DNA from: Betaproteobacteria bacterium
GTDB lineage: Bacteria > Pseudomonadota > Gammaproteobacteria > Burkholderiales > Casimicrobiaceae
Assembly: GCA_016192065.1 (NCBI GenBank)
Contig: JACPUX010000010.1
Location: forward strand, 1 to 49,727
Length of the DNA: 49,727 nt
Direction: 5' to 3'
This document shows positions 34,310 through 42,036 of the stretch, piece after piece. The notes under the pieces were generated by a model. That model made no database searches. It saw nothing but the letters and a program-made list of their open reading frames with translations, and was not told the DNA's origin. Numbering within the stretch: position 1 is the first letter of the stretch; every line of letters begins with the position of its first letter. The position numbers and the translations under genes were made by a program.

Positions 34310-37300
34310 ATGCTGACTCAAGACAATCTGTCGGACTTGCTGGGTACCCTCGGTTTCGAAAAGAAGGGCGCGATACATCGCAAGCTGTTCGGCGCAGCCA
34401 TTCTTGAGGTGAACATCACCAAGAAGGAAATCACCTATCCCGAAGCTGCGGGCTTGGTGATTAATGAGCGGCAAACCTGCAACTTCGACGCCAACGAAAA
34501 TTTCGTCGTGCTCGAATGCGTACACCGCCTGCTGGAAAAGGGCTACAAGCCTGAGCACATTGAACTGGAGCCGAAGTGGAAACTGGGGCGCGGTGCCAGC
34601 GGCGGGCGTGCCGACATCCTGATAAAGGACAACGATGGCCGGCCTCTGCTGATCATCGAATGCAAGACGGCCGGGACCGAGTTCAAGCGCGCTTGGAACA
34701 AAACCCTGCAGGACGGCGATCAGTTATTCAGCTACGCGCAGCAAATCAGCGAAACCCAGTTCCTGTGCCTGTACACCTCGGACTTGGATGCAGGCGCGGT
34801 CGGCTACACCAGTCACATCATTGCGCACCGCGATAACGAAAAATATCTGGCCGACAATCCGCTGTTCAAAAGCTTCAAGTCAGTCACCGATGTGAAAGAA
34901 CGCCATGCCGTCTGGCGTGACACCTACAAGCTCGATTACACGACCAAGGGCATTTTCGAAGAAAACATTCAGCCGTATCACATCGGCAAAGACAAATATT
35001 CGTTGGCCGATTTGCACGCCATCTCGGCCAGCGATCAGCAGAAGAAGTACCACGAATTCGCCACCATCCTGCGCCAGCACAACGTGTCGGGCCGTGAAAA
35101 CGCCTTCGATAAGCTGGTCAATCTGTTTCTGTGCAAGCTGGTGGATGAAATTGAAAACCCATCCGACCTGAAGTTTTACTGGAAGGGTGTGGCCTACGAC
35201 ACCCATTTCGATTTGATGGACCGCCTGCAGCAGCTGTACCAAGCGGGTATGGGTAAGTTTCTGGGTGAAGACATCACCTACATCAACCAGGGCGACGTCA
35301 ACAACGCACTTCGATTCATCAAGCAGAACCCGGATGCCACGCAGCGGGCAGTGTGGAATCTGTTCATTCAGCAGAAGTTTTTCACCAACAACGATTTCTC
35401 GCTGATCGACGTTCATAACGAAAAGTTGTTCTACCAGAATGCGGAGGTGCTGCTGAAGATTCTGCAAATGTGGCAGGACATTCGCCTGACCGACCCGCAC
35501 GGCCACAATCAGTTTCTGGGCGATATGTTCGAGGGCTTCCTCGACCAGGGCGTCAAGCAGAGCGAGGGGCAGTTCTTCACCCCCATGCCCATCTGCCGCT
35601 TCATCATGATGTGTCTGCCGCTGGCCTCACTCGTTCAGCGCAGCGCCTTACCGCCCAAGGCCATCGATTACGCCTGCGGCGCAGGCCACTTTCTGACCGA
35701 ACTGGCCTTACAGCTCAAGCCCTTGGTAGAAACGCATCAGCCCGCAGCAGACCTTGCGGCGTACCACAAGGCCCTGTATGGCATTGAGAAGGAGTACCGC
35801 CTCTCCAAGGTCGCCAAGGTATCGGCCTTTATGTACGGCCAGCAGGGCATCAACATCTGTTACGGCGACGGCCTGATCAACCAGCACGAGGCATTCCCTG
35901 AAATCAAGGACGGAAGTTTTGACCTGCTGGTCGCCAACCCGCCTTACAGCGTGCGCGGCTTCCTGGAAACACTGCCCGAGGAGGAACGCAAGGCCTACAC
36001 CCTCACCGAGACCATCAACGATCTCGAAACATCCAACAGCATAGAAACCTTTTTCATCGAGCGCGCCAAGCAGCTGCTGCGCGCCAACGGCGTGGCCGCG
36101 ATCATTTTGCCGTCCAGCATCCTGTCCAACGGCGGCAGCGCCTACATCCGCACCCGCGAAATCCTGATCCAGTATTTCGACATCGTGGCCATTGCCGAAT
36201 TCGGCAGCGGCACCTTCGGCAAAACGGGCACCAACACCGTCACCTTGTTCCTGCGGCGCAAGAAAACCGCGCCCGACACCGCCGCGCACTACCGCGAGCG
36301 CTTGGAGGAATGGTTCAAGGGCTGCGATGCCAGCAAGCGCAAGCAGGTCATCTACAAGGATGAGCACTTGATCGCCCGCTACGCGGCACACATCAACGTG
36401 CCGCTGGAGGATTACAAAACCCTGCTCAAGGGCGACCCCAACGGCGCATGGACCGCGCACCTGGAAGCGGTCTACCTCGAAAAATTCAACGGCAGCACCG
36501 AGGTTGCGAACCTCTACAAGGCCAAGTGGTTCAAGGCGTTGAAGCCGCAAGAGCAAGACGCCGAGGTCGAAAAACGTTACCTGGCATTCGTCCAGACCAT
36601 CGAGCGCGACAAGCTCTACCACTTCGTGATGGCCTGCGATCAGCCCAACCCGGTGCTGATCATCCGCAGCCCGACGGAGACCAAGGCCATCAAACAGTTT
36701 CTCGGCTACGACTGGAGTTCCGCCAAGGGCGACGAGGGCATCAAGCTGATCAAGGATGCCCACGGGCGGCACCTCACGCCGTTGTATGACGAAACCAATC
36801 GGGACAACGCGGCGAAGCTCAACACATTGGTTTCCGCGAACTTCGATGGAACACTGTCGATACCTGAATCACTTGCTCCATTTTCAGTAGCTGCGGCACT
36901 GACTGACATGCTTGATTTCTCGCGGGTAAATTTCGAGAAGCAGTTGTCGATCACACCTAATCGAGCCAAAGCGACAGTCAGTAGTAAATGGCCCAATACA
37001 AAATTGGCAAATGTTGCCCAAATCTTGAATGGTGGTACTCCTAGCACCTCGGACGCTTCATTCTGGGAGGGTGGCGATATTTGTTGGGCAACGCTTGTCG
37101 ACACCAAGAGAAAAATCACAAACGCGGGCCTGAAACACACCACATTGCTGCCAATCAATACGGTCATTTTTTCGAGCCGGGCAACGATTGGTGAGGTTTG
37201 CATCAACAAGGTTCCAACCACTACGAATCAAGGCTACAAGAATTTCGTTTGCGACCCAGCGAAATTAAACTTCGAATACCTCTATCAAATCCTCGTTCAC

Positions 37301-38101
37301 TTGCGTCCTGTTTTGGTCGATCTTGTTCCTGCTGGTTCTAAGTATAAGGAGATCAATGGAAAAACGATTGCCGACTTCGAAATCCCGTTGCCTCCACTTG
37401 GCATCCAGCAGCAGATCGTATCAGAGTGCGGATCGGTGGATGAATCAGAGGATTCCGCACGTGCGCAACTTGAGTCACTAAACGGCAAGATAGGTAAGGC
37501 AATCTCGGATATCTATGAGTCCGTCGCTCCATTTTTGGAAATCGACAAACTCGCCATCGACATTCAGTACGGCCTGAACGAAGCAATGAACGAGGGTGGC
37601 GTCGGTTACCAGATTTTCCGCATGAACGAGATCATCCGTGGCCGGATGGTGGACAACGGCAGCATGAAGTGCGCTGACATCAGCGCCGAGGAGTTCGCCA
37701 AGTACAAGCTCAACAAGGGCGACTTGCTTTTCAATCGCACCAACAGCATCGAACACGTCGGCAAGACCGGGCTGTTCGATCTGGATGGCGACTATTGCTT
37801 CGCGTCCTACCTCGTGCGCGTGGTGCCCGACACAGGGAAGGTGTTGCCGAAATTCCTGGAAAAGATGATGAATTCGTCGGCTTTCCAAACCGAAGCGAAA
37901 GGCAAGGCATCCAAGTCCATCAATCAGGCCAACATCAACGCGACGGTGATGCGCAATATCAAGGTGCCGCTGCCACCGCTCGCAGAGCAGAAGAAATTCG
38001 TCGCCAAGATCGAGGTACTTGAAAAGCAGATTGCCGAAGCACAGGCAGTGATCGATGGCGCAGCCGCACGCAAGCAGGCCATCCTGCAGAAGTACCTGTA
38101 A
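34310..38101 (+). CDS. R-M-S restriction-modification fusion protein
   Basis: A 1,263-aa single-chain enzyme. Residues about 40-125 form a type-I-like HSDR_N nuclease domain with D102 (GGRADILI) and the E-x-K of LIIECKT (E117, K119). Residues about 370-700 are an N6-adenine methyltransferase, with SAM motif DYACGAGHF (453-461) and catalytic NPPY (543-546). Residues about 880-1,250 carry two target-recognition domains with S-subunit-like spacer helices. No SF2 motor domain is present, unlike HsdR. Alone it resembles a type IIG enzyme. The ATG at 34310 fits a MLTQDNLSDLLGTLGF N-terminus. Composition becomes notably AT-richer across the first TRD (about 36,830-37,570), suggesting TRD exchange. 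mcrB follows after 12 bp. Confidence 0.88.
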   Translation: MLTQDNLSDLLGTLGFEKKGAIHRKLFGAAILEVNITKKEITYPEAAGLVINERQTCNFDANENFVVLECVHRLLEKGYKPEHIELEPKWKLGRGASGGRADILIKDNDGRPLLIIECKTAGTEFKRAWNKTLQDGDQLFSYAQQISETQFLCLYTSDLDAGAVGYTSHIIAHRDNEKYLADNPLFKSFKSVTDVKERHAVWRDTYKLDYTTKGIFEENIQPYHIGKDKYSLADLHAISASDQQKKYHEFATILRQHNVSGRENAFDKLVNLFLCKLVDEIENPSDLKFYWKGVAYDTHFDLMDRLQQLYQAGMGKFLGEDITYINQGDVNNALRFIKQNPDATQRAVWNLFIQQKFFTNNDFSLIDVHNEKLFYQNAEVLLKILQMWQDIRLTDPHGHNQFLGDMFEGFLDQGVKQSEGQFFTPMPICRFIMMCLPLASLVQRSALPPKAIDYACGAGHFLTELALQLKPLVETHQPAADLAAYHKALYGIEKEYRLSKVAKVSAFMYGQQGINICYGDGLINQHEAFPEIKDGSFDLLVANPPYSVRGFLETLPEEERKAYTLTETINDLETSNSIETFFIERAKQLLRANGVAAIILPSSILSNGGSAYIRTREILIQYFDIVAIAEFGSGTFGKTGTNTVTLFLRRKKTAPDTAAHYRERLEEWFKGCDASKRKQVIYKDEHLIARYAAHINVPLEDYKTLLKGDPNGAWTAHLEAVYLEKFNGSTEVANLYKAKWFKALKPQEQDAEVEKRYLAFVQTIERDKLYHFVMACDQPNPVLIIRSPTETKAIKQFLGYDWSSAKGDEGIKLIKDAHGRHLTPLYDETNRDNAAKLNTLVSANFDGTLSIPESLAPFSVAAALTDMLDFSRVNFEKQLSITPNRAKATVSSKWPNTKLANVAQILNGGTPSTSDASFWEGGDICWATLVDTKRKITNAGLKHTTLLPINTVIFSSRATIGEVCINKVPTTTNQGYKNFVCDPAKLNFEYLYQILVHLRPVLVDLVPAGSKYKEINGKTIADFEIPLPPLGIQQQIVSECGSVDESEDSARAQLESLNGKIGKAISDIYESVAPFLEIDKLAIDIQYGLNEAMNEGGVGYQIFRMNEIIRGRMVDNGSMKCADISAEEFAKYKLNKGDLLFNRTNSIEHVGKTGLFDLDGDYCFASYLVRVVPDTGKVLPKFLEKMMNSSAFQTEAKGKASKSINQANINATVMRNIKVPLPPLAEQKKFVAKIEVLEKQIAEAQAVIDGAAARKQAILQKYL

Positions 38102-38113
38102 GGAGCGGCCAGG

Positions 38114-40627
38114 ATGAGCGACTTCCAAAAGCAATACGCCCTGTGGGATGAGTTCCTGACAGTCTGGCCCGCCTCGCGGCTGGCCACGATGACATTGGAC
38201 GACTACACCCAGGCCGGATCGAAAGACAGCTTCACCTACTGGATCGAATCGCGGCTGGACGAGCTGGGCAGCATCTGGGGTGGCTCGGCGTTCAAGTTCG
38301 GCGTGTTCTCGCGTAAGGACACCGAGGTGCGGGAGAGTGCGGAGAACCGCAGCTATTCGGACACCCACGGCTGGTATTCCGCTCTGGGCGCCACGGCGGA
38401 AGAAGCCTTTGACAAGGTGCGTGGCTACGTTGGGCAGATCGCGGCCTTGGCTGCGAATGGCGATCTGGACGGGATCGAGGCCTTCGATCATCTGGGCGAG
38501 GCCACCAAGTGGAAGATCGCCTTCCACTACCAGAACCAGCAGCAGCCGGTGATCGTGGACATCTTCAAGCGTGCGCCGCTGGCCGCCTATACCGGCGGCA
38601 CGGCGAGCCAGCGCATGGCCGCCTTGCAGCAGGCCGCGCTGGCCAAGCGCCCCGAAGGCGTGGGCATTCTGGAATTCGGGCGACAGGTGTGGGAAGCGTG
38701 GAGCCAGAAGAATCTGGCCATCTGGAAGCTCTCGCACGGCAACCCGCCCAACTTCACCGACGCCGAGCGCCAGCAGTATCTGGATGGCTTATGGGCGGTG
38801 ATGCACCGCGACACTGGCAAGGAGCAGGGCAAGCGGTTTGCTGAAGCACCGGTGGGCACGTTGTTCTTTCTGTGCCACGGCAACAGCCCTCAGCGCATCG
38901 GCCAGTTCACGTCGGATGCCATGCCCTGCGCCAAAGGCGACGGCTGGTTGCAGCGCAGCTACCGCGTGCTCAAGCCTGCGACGCGCACGGATCGCTACAC
39001 CGTCAATTCCAAATACTGGTCGCCGCAAGGCAACACCACCTTCTGGCAGGTGGGCGCGGACGATCTGCCGGAGTTTGAATCGACTTTGCTGAAGCCGTAC
39101 TTCGGCACCGACCTTGCCGAACTGGCCACGCTGGCGGGCGAGCCCATCGAGGCCGCCAGTATCGGCACCGGCATGGCGCCGCCATCTCCGGTGCCTGCGC
39201 AGCCTGCCGCCAGCAAGCCAGTCGCCACCTGTATCAACCGCATCTACTACGGCCCGCCCGGCACCGGCAAAACCTACACGCTGATGCAACTGCTCAAGCG
39301 CTACTACGAGCAGGCGGCGGCCATGATCTCGCCAGAGGAGTGGCGCAAGCAGATTATTGCCGAGAAGATCGCGGTGCTGAAATGGTGGGAAGGCGCTGCT
39401 GCAGCACTGTACGACCTGGGCGGCAAGGCCAAGGTGGCGGACATTGCCGAGCACCGTTTCATCCAAGCCATCACGGCGGCCAATGGCTCGAACCGCAACG
39501 TGCGGCAGACCTTGTGGCGCACCTTGCAGAACCACACGGTGGACGAATCCAGCACCGTGAAGATGAAAAAGCGCCTGAGCCCCGCTGTGTTCGACAAGGC
39601 GGCTGATTCCGTGTGGCAGTTCGCCGGAGACTGGCGTGACGACTGCGCCGACCTGATTGCGCTGGTCGATCAGCTCAAGCGTGGCCAGCAGGACGCCGGG
39701 GCCGTGCAGCGCTACAGCTTCGTCACTTTCCACCAGTCCTACGGCTACGAGGAGTTCGTCGAAGGGCTGCGCCCCGTACTGGCGGGCGATGCGGAAGCGG
39801 GTGAGGTGGCCTACGAAATCCGCCCCGGTGCGTTCAAGGAGCTATGCCGCAAGGCGCGGCAGGCCCCCGACCAGCGCTTTGCGATGGTGATCGACGAGAT
39901 CAACCGGGGCAACATCAGCAAGATCTTCGGTGAGCTGATCACCCTGATCGAGGCCGACAAGCGCGACCCGTTGGACGGCAGCGCGCCGCCGGTGGAGGTG
40001 GTACTGGCGTATTCCGGCGAGAAGTTCTCGGTGCCTGCCAACGTGGACATCATCGGCACGATGAACACGGCGGATCGTTCGCTCGCCTTGCTGGACACGG
40101 CGCTGCGCCGCCGCTTCGACTTCGTGCCGCTGCTGCCCGACACGCGCGCCGAGAAGGTGGCCGGTGACCAGGATAGCGCGCCGCTGGCAGGGGTGGTGGT
40201 GACCACTGACGCCGGAACTATCGACGTGCGGCGGATGCTGGAACGCATCAATGAGCGCATCGAGGCCTTGTACGACCGCGATCACTGCATCGGCCATGCC
40301 TACCTGACTGGACTCGCGCGGGCAACCGATGGCCCGCAGCGTTTCGAAGCATTGGCGACCGCCTTTCGGCAGCGGATCGTGCCGCTGCTGGAGGAGTACT
40401 TCTTCGAGGACTGGCGCAAGATTCGGCTGGTGCTCGGCGACAACCAGAAGCGGGATATGAAGCTCCAGTTCGTGGCCGAGGGCGACGCGCACGAACAAGA
40501 TTTGACCGCGCTCTTCGGCGACGAGCACGGGCTCGACAGCTATGTCACCAAGCGCCGCTACAGCCTGCGGGAATCGGCCTTCGATGATCCGGCAGCGTAC
40601 ATCGGCATCTATCAGGCCGGCGCCTGA
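38114..40627 (+). CDS. mcrB: McrB-like AAA+ GTPase/ATPase with novel N-terminus
   Basis: An 837-aa motor subunit of a modification-dependent McrBC-type restriction system. The AAA+ core has Walker A GPPGTGKT (380-387), Walker B MVIDEINRGN (591-600) and the McrB signature GTMNTADRSLALLD (about 648-661). The first 370 residues are a large N-terminal region without an obvious match; the segment APVGTLFFLCHGNSPQRIG near 245-262 recalls EVE/ASCH-like base readers only loosely. A Pro/Ala linker (about 355-370) separates it from the motor. AAGGAG precedes the ATG at 38114. mcrC follows after 11 bp. Confidence 0.9.
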   Translation: MSDFQKQYALWDEFLTVWPASRLATMTLDDYTQAGSKDSFTYWIESRLDELGSIWGGSAFKFGVFSRKDTEVRESAENRSYSDTHGWYSALGATAEEAFDKVRGYVGQIAALAANGDLDGIEAFDHLGEATKWKIAFHYQNQQQPVIVDIFKRAPLAAYTGGTASQRMAALQQAALAKRPEGVGILEFGRQVWEAWSQKNLAIWKLSHGNPPNFTDAERQQYLDGLWAVMHRDTGKEQGKRFAEAPVGTLFFLCHGNSPQRIGQFTSDAMPCAKGDGWLQRSYRVLKPATRTDRYTVNSKYWSPQGNTTFWQVGADDLPEFESTLLKPYFGTDLAELATLAGEPIEAASIGTGMAPPSPVPAQPAASKPVATCINRIYYGPPGTGKTYTLMQLLKRYYEQAAAMISPEEWRKQIIAEKIAVLKWWEGAAAALYDLGGKAKVADIAEHRFIQAITAANGSNRNVRQTLWRTLQNHTVDESSTVKMKKRLSPAVFDKAADSVWQFAGDWRDDCADLIALVDQLKRGQQDAGAVQRYSFVTFHQSYGYEEFVEGLRPVLAGDAEAGEVAYEIRPGAFKELCRKARQAPDQRFAMVIDEINRGNISKIFGELITLIEADKRDPLDGSAPPVEVVLAYSGEKFSVPANVDIIGTMNTADRSLALLDTALRRRFDFVPLLPDTRAEKVAGDQDSAPLAGVVVTTDAGTIDVRRMLERINERIEALYDRDHCIGHAYLTGLARATDGPQRFEALATAFRQRIVPLLEEYFFEDWRKIRLVLGDNQKRDMKLQFVAEGDAHEQDLTALFGDEHGLDSYVTKRRYSLRESAFDDPAAYIGIYQAGA

Positions 40628-40638
40628 CGGGTACGCGC

Positions 40639-42036
40639 ATGGCAGGCATCACGATCCACGAGTTCGGCGTCTTGGTGGCTGCTTCAACAAAAGCCGCTGA
40701 TGCCCACGCTACCGACGATTTGCGTGCGGTGCCGCCCGAGGTGTTCGCGTGGCTGGAGGCGCAGGCACTGCGCTCGGTCGAAGCCGGGGAATCGACAGGA
40801 GGGGCGGCGTGGCTGCGGCTGACGCAGCGGCGCGGGCGGCGTGCCCTGCAGGTGACGAGCTTCGTTGGCGTGATCCGCTCACCGGATGGCTATCAGATCG
40901 AGGTGTTGCCCAAACTCGGCAAGGTGGTCGAAGGCGGTGATGGCGAGGCCCGACAACGGCTGATCGAAATGCTGCGCTGCCTGGGTGGTTTTCGTCACAT
41001 CCAGACCGACAGCGCCCAGTTGCTGGCGCGACGGATGCCGTTGCTGGAGGTGTTCATCGCCGAGTTTCTGCGCAGCGTGGCGGACATCGTCAAGCGCGGT
41101 CTGCGCGGCGATTACAGCCTGCGGCAGGACAACCTTTTTGCGCTGCGCGGCAAGCTGCAAATGACCACCCATTTGCGGCAGAACCTGTGCCGCCGGGATC
41201 GCTTCTTTGCGGCGTTCGACGAGTTCTCGACCAACCGCGCGGAAAACCGCCTGCTGCACGCGGCCCTGCGCCGGGTACTGGCGTGGACGGCCTCGCAGGC
41301 GCACAGCCAACTGGCGCGCGAGCTGTGCTTCGTGTTCGCTGACGTGCCTGCATCGGATCAACCCGCGCTGGATTTTCAGCGGGTGCGGCTGGATCGGGGC
41401 ATGGGCCACTACGCTGATGCGCTGGCGTGGGCGCGGCTGATCTTGCAGGACGAATCGCCGCTCACCGGGGTGGGAGACCATCACGCGCCTTCTCTGCTGT
41501 TTCCGATGGAGGCGGTGTTCGAGGCCTTTGTGGCCAAGCATCTGGTACGGCAACTGGCGCAGCCGTTCACACTCAAGACGCAGGCGCGCAGCTTCTCGCT
41601 CGTCACGCATCGCGGGCAGGACTGGTTTCGCCTGAAGCCAGATCTGCTCGTTCAGGCGTCCGGCGCGAACCGCTTGGTGCTGGACACGAAATGGAAGCTG
41701 CTCGATGGCAGAAAGGCCACGGGTGCGGACAAATACGGGCTGGATCAGGGCGACTTCTATCAACTGCACGCCTACGGTCAGAGCTACCTCGACGGCCGGG
41801 GCGACGTGGTACTGATCTATCCCAGAACGGATACATTCAGCGAAGCGTTGCCTGTGTTCGGGTTCCCGAAGTCCGCTGGATTGCGGCTGTGGGTGCTGCC
41901 GTTCTGCCTGAAGGACAAGCGGCTGCTGTTGCCGTCGCGCGGCAGTCTCGATGCGCTGTTCGCCCGACGGGATTCGTCGTTGGCGAATGGGTGCGACGCA
42001 GCCGACGTAGCCCCTCAAGATGTCGCCTTGGCATGA
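40639..42036 (+). CDS. mcrC: McrC-like nuclease subunit
   Basis: A 465-aa partner of McrB. The N-terminal half (VADIVKRGLRGDYSLRQDN, RGKLQM..HLRQNL, DEFSTNRAENRLLHAAL) matches the conserved McrC fold, and the C-terminal PD-(D/E)xK core has D335 in LKPDLL and D349-x-K351 in LVLDTKWK. It would supply endonuclease activity to the McrB ring. Its stop codon overlaps the start of the AEP-helicase gene (ATGA), so at least mcrB, mcrC and the last gene are translationally linked. Confidence 0.9.
   Translation: MAGITIHEFGVLVAASTKAADAHATDDLRAVPPEVFAWLEAQALRSVEAGESTGGAAWLRLTQRRGRRALQVTSFVGVIRSPDGYQIEVLPKLGKVVEGGDGEARQRLIEMLRCLGGFRHIQTDSAQLLARRMPLLEVFIAEFLRSVADIVKRGLRGDYSLRQDNLFALRGKLQMTTHLRQNLCRRDRFFAAFDEFSTNRAENRLLHAALRRVLAWTASQAHSQLARELCFVFADVPASDQPALDFQRVRLDRGMGHYADALAWARLILQDESPLTGVGDHHAPSLLFPMEAVFEAFVAKHLVRQLAQPFTLKTQARSFSLVTHRGQDWFRLKPDLLVQASGANRLVLDTKWKLLDGRKATGADKYGLDQGDFYQLHAYGQSYLDGRGDVVLIYPRTDTFSEALPVFGFPKSAGLRLWVLPFCLKDKRLLLPSRGSLDALFARRDSSLANGCDAADVAPQDVALA

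Noticed and set aside
34310..38101. Separate HsdR, HsdM and HsdS genes
   Set aside because: One continuous frame covers all three domains with no internal stop, so it is a single fusion protein.
41427..42032. N-terminal extension of the AEP-helicase frame into mcrC
   Set aside because: It overlaps mcrC in another frame; the ATGA overlap at 42,033 gives a natural start.
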